64,000 nt of DNA. Source: Lachnospiraceae bacterium (lineage in GTDB: Bacteria; Bacillota; Clostridia; Lachnospirales; Lachnospiraceae). The stretch is from the NCBI GenBank assembly GCA_017460885.1, contig JAFUAB010000042.1:1-64000 (forward strand), in the 5' to 3' direction. Below the pieces are notes generated by a model. It saw only the letters and a program-made list of their open reading frames with translations. It made no database searches and was not told where the DNA came from. Positions within the stretch are counted from its first letter, which is position 1; every line of letters starts with the position of its first letter. Positions 26,442 through 34,594 of this stretch are shown piece after piece. The position numbers and the translations under genes were made by a program.

Positions 26442-26540
26442 GCCGGCATGAAATTATATAAAGTGATGCAATTTACTTGGATCAGTGGGTTTATATAACT
26501 CGCTGCAGAGAAGAGTCCCCTGTTTTTTGAAAGGATACAG

Positions 26541-29500
26541 ATGTTCCAAAAAGATTTTATTATACAGAGTCCCCATCATATTGGGAAAACCATAGCGGAT
26601 ATAAAGAAAACCCTGATGTCAGTGCCGCATAAGGACGCGCTTCTTACCATATACGAGAGTGGATTTCCTGCAGTTTCGGTTAAAGGAATGATCGAGTCCC
26701 TTAAAGCGATCCTGGGTAACGAAGTCATGATCGCGGGACTGGCGGTTTATGCAGTGGCGGATATTCCGCAGGGAATAGGTCTCAGACTGAATCTGCTGCT
26801 GACCGAAAATGCGGATCTTGAGGTGGTTTCGATTCCCTGCTATCCCGGGGATGAGGCAAAGGCATCGGAGGTGCTCAGGGGCAGACTCGCAGCCCATCCT
26901 AATGCAAAGGCTGTCCAGCTCCTTGTATGCAATATGGGGTTGAATGTAACTTCCTTTCTGGAAGAGACCATGAGAGACCACTCTGACCTGGAGGTATTTG
27001 GAACGCTTGTTTACAGTTCTTCGCCGGAATCGCTTGCGATACACAGATACACAGGGTTCAGGCTTATCAACAATCCCGGTTTTGGTGTCGGATCGTATTA
27101 TTGCGCCATCGGAGACAGGATCATTGACGATGGCTTTGTGGCAGTGATCTATTCGGGGGAGGATCTGCGTGTACAGGGCAGATATTCACTGGGCTGGAAT
27201 CCGGTCGGCAGAGCCATGCCGGTTACCATAGGGCCGAGGGCAGGATTTGGAGAGACTACTCTGACCGAGATCGACGGTCTGCCTGCGGTCGAGATATTTA
27301 AGGAGTATCTCGGAGTTCCGGCGGATAAGTATCTGATCAGCAATATCTGTGAGTTCCCTCTGATCATTGAACGGGAAGGGATCAATTTCTGCCTGATCCC
27401 GTTTGATTACGGGGATAACGGAGAGATATACTTAAGCAATACAGTGCGCCCCGGCGAAACTGTCAGATTTTCATATGCATCCCACGACAGTGTACTGAGC
27501 GCGACCAAGGATTCCTGTGAGGCAACCGCACGGTTCGGACCGCAGGCTTTATATATGGTTCTCTGCGGCAACCGCATCAATTTCCTCAAGGAGGAAGCCA
27601 GGCTCGAATGGGACAGCTTCAAGAAGATATGCCCGGATCTGGCGCTCATTCATGGTGGAAGTGAGATATACTATCACAACGGCAGGGGCGGTGTGTTAAA
27701 CAGTGCTCATCTTGTCATTGCCATGAGGGAGGGAGACGTTCCGGTTTCGTCCGAAAGCGACGCTCCGGTTGATATAGAATGCCTGCATCATCATGACATA
27801 ATCCCGTTATCGGAGAGAATGGCGGTATTCTTAAGCAAGATGACGGATCAGCTTGTCGGCGCAGCCAGGGAAGCAAGGGCAGCCAGCGAGGCCAAGTCTT
27901 CCTTCCTGTCAAATATGTCGCATGAGATCAGAACTCCCATCAATGCCATCATGGGTATGGATGAGATGATCCTACGTGAGAGCAGTGAGACCGGTATCAT
28001 AGAATACGCCGAGGACATACGTTCAGCCGGCAGTTCGTTGCTTGGCATAATCAATGATATTCTGGATTTCTCCAAGATAGAAGCGGGCAAGATGGATATC
28101 ATACCCGTGGAATACGAGTTTGCCTCCGTGATAAACGATCTCTATACCATGATCCACAAGCGGGCCGGGGATAAAGGGCTGACGCTGCATGCCGAGGTCG
28201 ATCCCACGATCCCCACGATCCTTTACGGCGACGAGATCCGGATCAAGCAGGTCATTACCAATATATTGACCAACGCCGTCAAATATACCGAGAAGGGAAG
28301 CATAACCCTGACCTTTAAACGTATGGAGTGTCCCGGGGACGATACGTGCCGGGATGGCTACGGAGACAGGCATGGCAAGGCCTGCTTTGCCAATCCGGTC
28401 AGGATCGCGGTTTCGGTCAGGGATACCGGCATCGGGATCAGGGAGGAGGATCAGAAGCGGCTTTTTGGCGCGTTTGAGCGTGTGGACGAAAAAAGAAACC
28501 GTTCGATCGAAGGCACCGGACTCGGACTCAATATCACAAGACAGCTGCTGAACCTTATGGACAGTGAACTCAAGCTTGAGAGTGTATACGGTGAGGGCTC
28601 GACCTTTTCGTTCGAGATCGTTCAGGGTATTTCCAGGGATGAGCCCATAGGAGATATGACGGAACGATTCCGCAGACAGAACTCGAATGTTAAGAAATAC
28701 CATGAGTCCTTTACTGCTCCGGACGCAAAGATACTGTTGGTTGATGATACTAAACTGAATCTGGATGTGGTCATAAACCTGCTCAAGAAGACCCGTATAC
28801 GGATCGATGCGGTCGAAAGCGGAGCGGAGGCTGTTCAGATGGTGCGTGAGAACGCATATGATGTGATCTTTCTGGATCACAGGATGCCTCAGATGGATGG
28901 GATCGAATGTCTGCAGATCATGAAGACGATGGATGATAACAGATGTCCGGATGCACCCGTTATATCTCTGACTGCCAATGCCGTATCCGGTGCCAGGGAG
29001 GAATACCTGCAGGCCGGGTTTGCGGACTATCTGACCAAGCCCATAGATCCGGCTAAGCTCGAGGAAATGCTGATACGATATCTTCCGCCCGAAAAGGTTG
29101 TAAAGGCCGCTCCCGGGGAAGACAGCAAGGATGCACCCCGAAAGGCACCGCAAGTCATCAGGGGCAGCCGGATCGCACTGATAGATGATGAGAAGATGAT
29201 ACATATGGTAGCCGGAGAGATACTTGGCAGGAACTACAGGTTCGAATCGTATTTTTCCGGGCAGGAGGCGATGGAGCATCTGACGGAGGATCCCGTCGAT
29301 CTTATCCTTCTGGATGTAAAGATGCCTAAGCAGAACGGCTTTGAGGTATTCGAGCTGCTTAAGCGGGATGAGCGGACTTCGTCCATACCTGTAATTTTCC
29401 TGACAGGTGAGGACAGCCGCGAAACGGAGATAAGGGGCTTCAACGTGGGAGCCTGGGATTTTGTGCGCAAGCCCTTTGTTCCGGAGGTTTTGCTCAAGCG

Positions 29501-30881
29501 TGTGGAGCATACGATAGAGCTTTCGCATCTGCAGAAGGAGCTTGAGCATGAGGTTGCGGTACAGACACTCAGGGCGGATCACCTGTCATACGAGGTGATG
29601 ATGGCTCTTTCACAGGCGGTAGATGCCAAGGATCACTATACCCAGGGTCATTCCCGCAGGGTAGCGGGGTATTCGGTTGCTCTTGCGGCAAGGATGGGCA
29701 TGAGTGAGGATGCGCAGGCAGACATCTATGCAATGGGTCTGCTGCATGATGTTGGCAAGATCGGGGTTCACGAGGAGATCATCAACAAGAACGGTAAGCT
29801 GACCGATGAAGAATTTGCCCAGATTAAGACGCATACCGTCAAAGGATATGATATATTAAAGATCATAACGGAGATGCCCGGTCTGGCTACGGGAGCGAGA
29901 TGGCATCACGAGAAATACAATGGTACGGGTTATCCGGACGGTATAGCCGGTGAGGAGATACCGCTGGAGGCGCGTATCATCTGTGTGGCAGATTCATATG
30001 ATGCAATGACATCCAAGAGATCCTACAGCAATGTCCGTGAACAGACGGCAGTTCGCGCGGAGATAGAGAGATGCGCGGGCACGCAGTTCGATCCGGGTAT
30101 CGCTAAGGTGATGCTGGAGATGATCGACGAGGATAAGGATTACAAAATGAACGAGCTGGGCTATGCGGAGAGCCGCGTCAGCGCATTTGCGGAAAAGCTC
30201 GTTGCCAGGAACTCCGGTAAGATCAGACATATGCAATCGTCCCTGACGGCAGATGCCGGAAATACGGCAGTCCCGGATATGTCGGATGAAGCAGATGAGC
30301 CCGAGGTATCGATCCCCGACTGGCTGACTTCGGCAGAAGGCATAGATGTCGATACCGGTATCGCAAACTGCGGCTCGGCAGGAGGCTTTATGTCAGTGCT
30401 TCAGACCTTTGCATCCACTGTTAGGGAAAAGGCAGACGAGATACAGAGGTATTATGATGAGGAGGACTGGAAAGATTATACGGTCAAGGTTCATGCTCTT
30501 AAGTCATCCGCACGTATAATCGGGGCAAAGCAGCTTTCGGAGCAGGCGGCGGCACTCGAGGCAGCAGGCGATGCGCTGGATACTGACAGGATACGCAGTG
30601 ATACCCCCGGATTGCTTGAGCTTTTCAGATCCTATATCGATATTCTGGCTCCGATGAATGACAATGACCGGGATCTTCCTCCGGCATCGGATACACAGAT
30701 AGCGGATGCTTACGCGGCTGTTTCGGAGTTCGCGGCAAATATGGATTACGACCTCACGCTTATGGTACTTGATTCCATGAAGGAATATTCACTGCCGGAT
30801 GAAGACAGTGAAAGGTTTAGACGTATACGCACGGCTCTGTCGCAGCTTGACTGGGAGAGCATACGTAAAGAAGTAACATGA
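26541..30881 (+). CDS. FIST-histidine kinase-REC-REC-HD-GYP-HPt hybrid signalling protein
   Basis: The 1446-residue protein has no membrane segment. Residues 1-410 look like FIST_N/FIST_C sensor domains (VKGMIESLKAILGNEVMIAG, GLNVTSFLEE, ALYMVLCGNR). A HisKA helix has His461 in SNMSHEIRTP, followed by a HATPase_c domain (DTGIGIREEDQKRLF, GTGLGLNI). Two receiver domains have Asp779 (FLDHRMP) and Asp925 (LLDVKMP). A complete HD-GYP domain includes His1069-Asp1070 in LLHDVGKIG, and HHEKYNGTGYP near 1125. An HPt domain has His1318 in VHALKSSAR. FIST domains are thought to sense small molecules such as amino acids; HD-GYP domains hydrolyse cyclic di-GMP. The protein could run a whole phosphorelay and set c-di-GMP levels alone. 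The response regulator gene follows 81 nt downstream. Confidence 0.85.
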   Translation: MFQKDFIIQSPHHIGKTIADIKKTLMSVPHKDALLTIYESGFPAVSVKGMIESLKAILGNEVMIAGLAVYAVADIPQGIGLRLNLLLTENADLEVVSIPCYPGDEAKASEVLRGRLAAHPNAKAVQLLVCNMGLNVTSFLEETMRDHSDLEVFGTLVYSSSPESLAIHRYTGFRLINNPGFGVGSYYCAIGDRIIDDGFVAVIYSGEDLRVQGRYSLGWNPVGRAMPVTIGPRAGFGETTLTEIDGLPAVEIFKEYLGVPADKYLISNICEFPLIIEREGINFCLIPFDYGDNGEIYLSNTVRPGETVRFSYASHDSVLSATKDSCEATARFGPQALYMVLCGNRINFLKEEARLEWDSFKKICPDLALIHGGSEIYYHNGRGGVLNSAHLVIAMREGDVPVSSESDAPVDIECLHHHDIIPLSERMAVFLSKMTDQLVGAAREARAASEAKSSFLSNMSHEIRTPINAIMGMDEMILRESSETGIIEYAEDIRSAGSSLLGIINDILDFSKIEAGKMDIIPVEYEFASVINDLYTMIHKRAGDKGLTLHAEVDPTIPTILYGDEIRIKQVITNILTNAVKYTEKGSITLTFKRMECPGDDTCRDGYGDRHGKACFANPVRIAVSVRDTGIGIREEDQKRLFGAFERVDEKRNRSIEGTGLGLNITRQLLNLMDSELKLESVYGEGSTFSFEIVQGISRDEPIGDMTERFRRQNSNVKKYHESFTAPDAKILLVDDTKLNLDVVINLLKKTRIRIDAVESGAEAVQMVRENAYDVIFLDHRMPQMDGIECLQIMKTMDDNRCPDAPVISLTANAVSGAREEYLQAGFADYLTKPIDPAKLEEMLIRYLPPEKVVKAAPGEDSKDAPRKAPQVIRGSRIALIDDEKMIHMVAGEILGRNYRFESYFSGQEAMEHLTEDPVDLILLDVKMPKQNGFEVFELLKRDERTSSIPVIFLTGEDSRETEIRGFNVGAWDFVRKPFVPEVLLKRVEHTIELSHLQKELEHEVAVQTLRADHLSYEVMMALSQAVDAKDHYTQGHSRRVAGYSVALAARMGMSEDAQADIYAMGLLHDVGKIGVHEEIINKNGKLTDEEFAQIKTHTVKGYDILKIITEMPGLATGARWHHEKYNGTGYPDGIAGEEIPLEARIICVADSYDAMTSKRSYSNVREQTAVRAEIERCAGTQFDPGIAKVMLEMIDEDKDYKMNELGYAESRVSAFAEKLVARNSGKIRHMQSSLTADAGNTAVPDMSDEADEPEVSIPDWLTSAEGIDVDTGIANCGSAGGFMSVLQTFASTVREKADEIQRYYDEEDWKDYTVKVHALKSSARIIGAKQLSEQAAALEAAGDALDTDRIRSDTPGLLELFRSYIDILAPMNDNDRDLPPASDTQIADAYAAVSEFAANMDYDLTLMVLDSMKEYSLPDEDSERFRRIRTALSQLDWESIRKEVT

Positions 30882-30962
30882 TATCCTGCGTCTGTGCCGT
30901 GGTATTAAGGATATATTTTGGAAATGCCGGATCGATCCGCATTTTCCCGGAAAGGATTTTTT

Positions 30963-31730
30963 ATGAACAGAAAGATACTCATAATCTCGAGTGAGGAGAC
31001 GTTTTCGGTCAGAGGCCTTGAAATGAAGCTTAAGGGACTTGGTGTGGATACTTCCTTTTCCACCCCGAAGCTTCGCGATGCGGAGGCCAAATGCGCGGAT
31101 ACCACGCTGATCATATTGTATACCGATGAGAGTATAGGCGATTCCGCGGACACACTGGTATATCTCAAGGATCATTGCATCGCCCACGAGGAGAAGGTGA
31201 TCGTCATCGGTGCGAAGGACGAGATGACCGTAATAGAGCAATATATTCCGGAGAAGTGCATCCTCAGGTTTTATGAGAGACCTTTGGATATGACCGGACT
31301 TCTCGATGACGTGGAAGAGTATCTTGCCGAAGCATCCGAATATGAGCGCAAAAAGTGTGTGCTGATCGTAGATGATGATGTTTCGTATATGAGTATGATT
31401 CATGACTGGCTGGGAGACAAATACCGGGTATCCATGTGCGCTTCCGGAATGCAGGCGATCACGTGGCTGGCCAGAAACCATGCGGATCTGATACTGCTGG
31501 ACTATGAGATGCCGGTTACCAGCGGAGCCCAGGTACTTGAGATGATACGCTCGGAGGCGGAGACATCCATGATCCCGGTCATGTTCCTGACGGGTAAGAG
31601 CGACCGTGCCAGCATACTGAAGGTCCTGGACTTAAAACCCGCGGACTATCTGCTCAAGACCATAGACAAAGCAGGTCTGCGTGAAAAGGTCGATAATTTC
31701 TTCTTAACACAGAAAGGACAGACAAACTAG
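30963..31730 (+). CDS. Response regulator with degenerate plus canonical receiver domains
   Basis: The 255-residue protein has two receiver-like halves. The N-terminal half (residues 3-120) lacks a clear acidic pocket (TLIILYTDES where LLDxxMP is expected). The C-terminal half is canonical: LIVDDD near 138-143, phospho-acceptor Asp180 in LILLDYEMP, and LTGKSD/YLLK for the conserved Thr and Lys. There is no output domain, so it acts by protein contact or as a phosphate sink. ATG 30963 has GGAAAGGA 6 nt upstream. It follows the large hybrid kinase and is presumably phosphorylated by it through its HPt domain. Its stop codon is followed directly by two 29-nt elements. Confidence 0.8.
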   Translation: MNRKILIISSEETFSVRGLEMKLKGLGVDTSFSTPKLRDAEAKCADTTLIILYTDESIGDSADTLVYLKDHCIAHEEKVIVIGAKDEMTVIEQYIPEKCILRFYERPLDMTGLLDDVEEYLAEASEYERKKCVLIVDDDVSYMSMIHDWLGDKYRVSMCASGMQAITWLARNHADLILLDYEMPVTSGAQVLEMIRSEAETSMIPVMFLTGKSDRASILKVLDLKPADYLLKTIDKAGLREKVDNFFLTQKGQTN

Positions 31731-31789
31731 TGGATCACGGGGACGGTTCTTTTGATCCGATTGGATCACAGGGACGGTTCTGCTGATCC
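31731..31789 (+). repeat. Tandem pair of 29-nt GGGGACGG elements, arm type TGGATCA
   Basis: Copy one begins TGGATCA at 31731, directly after the TAG stop, and copy two at 31762, giving a 31-nt period. Each has a GATCC-containing right arm (31753-31758 and 31784-31789). The second core reads AGGGACGG. The pair occupies the space where the ribosome site of the next gene would be expected. Confidence 0.75.
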
Positions 31790-31796
31790 GTTTCCC

Positions 31797-32387
31797 ATGA
31801 GTTATATGTACGATTATGAACTGGTCCGCTCCAGGCGGAGGACAATTTCGATAGAGATCGATAAAGAGGGGCGCATCAAAGTACGCGCCCCTTATAATGT
31901 GAGCAGCCTTGCCGTTAAACGCTTTGTGGACGAGAAGTCCGAATGGATCGAGCGTAATGTGCTTAAAATGAAGGACAGGATGGCCAAACTCGGGGAAGAG
32001 GATGCAGATATTGCGGAAACCTCTACCGATGAGCTCCTCGAGTCGCTGGCAGAGGACGCCAGACGTGTCATTCCCCACAGAGTTGCGTATTATGCTAAAA
32101 TAGTCGGAGTTGACTACGGGAGGATCACGATCCGTCATCAGCGTACCAGATGGGGCAGCTGTTCTTTCAAAGGTAATCTAAACTTCAACTGTTATCTGAT
32201 GAGGGCACCGGAGGAGATCCTGGACTATGTTATAGTACATGAATTATGCCATCGCCTGGAGATGAATCACTCCGAGCGTTTCTGGAAAGAGGTGGCCCGT
32301 GTCATGCCCGATTACAAGGAGAGACGTAAGTGGCTCAGGGTTCACGGAGATGAACTGATGAAAAGGAGGTTTGATTATGGACAGTAA
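31797..32387 (+). CDS. YgjP-type (DUF45, SprT-like) zinc metallopeptidase
   Basis: The 196-residue protein has the zinc-binding motif HELCHRLEMNHSERFW near residues 145-160. The preceding RHQRTRWGSCSFKGNLNFN segment is diagnostic for YgjP/DUF45 proteins. Physiological substrates are unknown. The first family-like start is ATG 31797, MSYMYDYELVRSRRR. No ribosome site precedes it, because two palindromic elements end 7 nt upstream. An upstream in-frame ATG (31752) would translate through the elements, adding 15 residues including DHRDGSADP. The gene overlaps the next by 11 nt. Confidence 0.8.
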   Translation: MSYMYDYELVRSRRRTISIEIDKEGRIKVRAPYNVSSLAVKRFVDEKSEWIERNVLKMKDRMAKLGEEDADIAETSTDELLESLAEDARRVIPHRVAYYAKIVGVDYGRITIRHQRTRWGSCSFKGNLNFNCYLMRAPEEILDYVIVHELCHRLEMNHSERFWKEVARVMPDYKERRKWLRVHGDELMKRRFDYGQ

Positions 32388-33390
32388 AGAGATTTACCAG
32401 GATTCATCCGGAAAGGGAAAGAAGATCGGAAGGATCATTTCCTTTATCCTGATCACCGTGATCGCACTCATGGTCGTCGGAAGCTGTTTCTACAGCATCA
32501 ATGAACAGACCAACGGAGTGGTAACGCAGTTCGGACGTGTAATGACCGTCAACACCGCGGGATTCTACTTCAAGGCACCGTGGCAGTCGGTCAAAAAGGT
32601 GGATGTGACGACACACGGAACCAGTATCGGATATACCATCGAAAATGATACGCAGAAGGGTTCTTATCCCGTGGATGAGGAAAACGCGATCATGATCACA
32701 TCTGATTTTAACCTTCTGAATATCGACTTTTATATTGAATACAGGGTTTCCGATCCGGTCGCCTATCTGTATAATGCGGAGGATCCGGAGGGGATACTTA
32801 AAAACATCGCAATGGCCAACATAAGAAATGTTGTTTCCAATTATACCGTTGACGAGGCCATGACAACGGGCAAAAGTCAGATCCAGTCGGATATCAAAAG
32901 GGATATCATCGATTCACTGGATCGCAACAACATTGGGCTTTCACTGGTGAATATCACTATCCAGGATTCGAGGCCGCCGGTAGAGTCGGTAGTGTCAGCC
33001 TTTAAGGCAGTGGAAACGGCTAAGCAGGGGGCAGATACGGCCATGAACCAGGCACTTCAGTACAAGAACCAGCAGATCCCCTCGGCAGAGGCCGATGCCG
33101 ATGCGATAGTTCAGAAGGCCAACGCGTACAAGGAATCAAGGATCGCCGAGGCCGAAGGACAGGTTGCCCGATTCAACGATATGTATGAAGAATACAAAAA
33201 ATATCCTCTGGTAACCAAAAAGCGTCTGTTCTATGAGAAGATGGAGGAGATACTTCCTGGAATGAAGGTTGTCATCACTGATGGAGATACGCAGACCATG
33301 ATGCCGCTGGAGAGCTTTACGGCTCCTTCCGATACGACATCCGGCATGGGTATTACCGAGACATTAACGGATGAGGAATCTGCAGAGTGA
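32377..33390 (+). CDS. hflK: HflK-like SPFH/band 7 membrane protein
   Basis: The 337-residue protein has one N-terminal transmembrane helix (residues 16-38). A band 7 domain (VVTQFGRVMTVNTAGFYFKAPW, DFNLLNIDFYIEYRV) and a charged helical stretch with repeated Ala/Glu follow. HflK and HflC form an oligomeric complex around the FtsH protease in the membrane and modulate it. ATG 32377 has AAAGGAGG 7 nt upstream; the TTG at 32371 is too close. The ATG overlaps the end of the metallopeptidase gene. The second SPFH gene follows after 84 nt. No ftsH gene is in the window. Confidence 0.82.
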   Translation: MDSKEIYQDSSGKGKKIGRIISFILITVIALMVVGSCFYSINEQTNGVVTQFGRVMTVNTAGFYFKAPWQSVKKVDVTTHGTSIGYTIENDTQKGSYPVDEENAIMITSDFNLLNIDFYIEYRVSDPVAYLYNAEDPEGILKNIAMANIRNVVSNYTVDEAMTTGKSQIQSDIKRDIIDSLDRNNIGLSLVNITIQDSRPPVESVVSAFKAVETAKQGADTAMNQALQYKNQQIPSAEADADAIVQKANAYKESRIAEAEGQVARFNDMYEEYKKYPLVTKKRLFYEKMEEILPGMKVVITDGDTQTMMPLESFTAPSDTTSGMGITETLTDEESAE

Positions 33391-33474
33391 TCGCGGCACT
33401 GTCCCGAGCTGAAACGGAGCAAAACAGCGTTTGACCCTGACATCATAGTATCGATCCCATAGAAGGAGAAAACC

Positions 33475-34404
33475 ATGAAAGGAATAAAGAGAACAATAAT
33501 CATAGCGATAGTTGCCATAGCTGCACTGATAGTGATAATGGGCTCGGCCTATACGGTCAGACCCAATCAGGCAGTCATCATCACCAGATTCGGGAAGGTT
33601 GCAAGGGTAACCACAGCCACGGGGCTGCATCTTCATGCCCCGTTCATAGATAATGAGACCTACGTTTATACCGGCGATTACCTGTATGATATCCCGACAT
33701 CGGATGTCATCACATCCGACAAAAAATCAATGATCGCGGACGATTATCTGATCTGGTCGGTAAACGATCCGGTCAAGTATTATCAGACGCTGGGAGCAGT
33801 CCGCGGCAGAGCTGAGGAGCGTATAGAGGCGGCTGTTTTTAACGCAACCAAAAATATAATTTCCTCAATGACCCAGGATGCGATAATCGCTGCCAGAGGC
33901 AGTACGCTGACCAACATGATCACAGAGGAATCCAATTCCGATATCTCCCAGTACGGAGTAGTGATCACCATTGCGGAGATCAAGGCGCTGGACCTGCCTG
34001 ATGACAACAAGGAAGCCGTATACGAGCGTATGATCTCCGAGAGAAACAATATTGCCGCAGGCTATACAGCACAGGGTCAGTCGGATGCGAGAAAGATCCG
34101 CAATGATACTGATCGTCAGGTTTCGGTCATCAAGGCGAATGCCGAAAAGGAAGCTGCCAAGCTGGAGGCCGAAGGTGAGGCCGAGTACATGAGGATACTT
34201 TCGGCAGCATACAATGATGCAAACAAGGCCGATTTTTACAATTACCTGAGAAGTCTGGATGCGCTGGATTCCATGACCGGCGGCAGCAAGACGCTGATCC
34301 TGGATAAGGAGTCGGAGCTTGCAAGGATCCTTTACGGAACGTCCGACAACGGAGCAAACGGTGCCGGCAATGCTGTCGTCACACCGGCCGATAACGGGCA
34401 GTGA
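33475..34404 (+). CDS. hflC: HflC-like SPFH/band 7 membrane protein
   Basis: The 309-residue protein has one N-terminal transmembrane helix (residues 7-24), then TVRPNQAVIITRFGKVARVTTATGLHLHAPF and an extended band 7 domain. An Ala/Glu-rich helix (DARKIRNDTDRQVSVIKANA) and a low-complexity tail follow. The pairing and order with the preceding gene match hflK-hflC. It has its own ribosome site (GAAGGAG). Two palindromic tandem repeats lie between its stop codon and malQ. Confidence 0.85.
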   Translation: MKGIKRTIIIAIVAIAALIVIMGSAYTVRPNQAVIITRFGKVARVTTATGLHLHAPFIDNETYVYTGDYLYDIPTSDVITSDKKSMIADDYLIWSVNDPVKYYQTLGAVRGRAEERIEAAVFNATKNIISSMTQDAIIAARGSTLTNMITEESNSDISQYGVVITIAEIKALDLPDDNKEAVYERMISERNNIAAGYTAQGQSDARKIRNDTDRQVSVIKANAEKEAAKLEAEGEAEYMRILSAAYNDANKADFYNYLRSLDALDSMTGGSKTLILDKESELARILYGTSDNGANGAGNAVVTPADNGQ

Positions 34405-34444
34405 TCCCCCGCGGTATACAAAAATCGAAATAAATGATAAAATC

Positions 34445-34579
34445 GGGCGTGGAAATACATCCATGTATTTCCGGACACGCCCGGTCCCATCCATGGTACC
34501 TGTGGGCGTGGAAATACATCCATGTATTTCCGGACACGCCCGGTCCCATCCATGGTACCTGTGGGCGTGGAAATACATC
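34445..34579. repeat. 59-bp tandem repeat (two copies plus 17 nt), each a strong palindrome
   Basis: Identical 59-bp units occupy 34445-34503 and 34504-34562, with the first 17 nt of a third copy to 34579. Within each unit GGGCGTG-GAAATACAT and ATGTATTTC-CGGA-CACGCCC form a 16-bp stem with a 4-nt bulge and a 2-nt centre. The remainder holds an imperfect GGTCCCAT/CCATGGTACC palindrome. The array ends 4 nt before the malQ ribosome site. Perfect identity suggests recent duplication. Confidence 0.9.
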
Positions 34580-34594
34580 AATAAGGAGTTAATC

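Noticed and set aside
28331-28346. CGGGGACGAT inside the hybrid kinase gene, resembling the 29-nt element core
   Set aside because: The flanks do not form the usual arms and the match is only about ten bases. It lies in an extra loop of the ATPase domain, so a decayed copy is possible but not supportable.
28023-29582. Long minus-strand open frame opposite the hybrid kinase gene
   Set aside because: It lies entirely antisense to clearly conserved kinase and receiver domains, and its translation has no domain character. It is a by-product of codon bias on the other strand.
30882-30962. ATATCCT/AGGATAT inverted repeat between the hybrid kinase and response regulator genes
   Set aside because: Short arms, a 20-nt loop and no T-run; likely chance in a short operon gap.
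34319-34594. An upstream in-frame start that would give malQ about 90 extra residues
   Set aside because: The extra residues come from the end of hflC and the 59-bp palindromic repeats. A proper ribosome site and the family-typical N-terminus begin at 34595.
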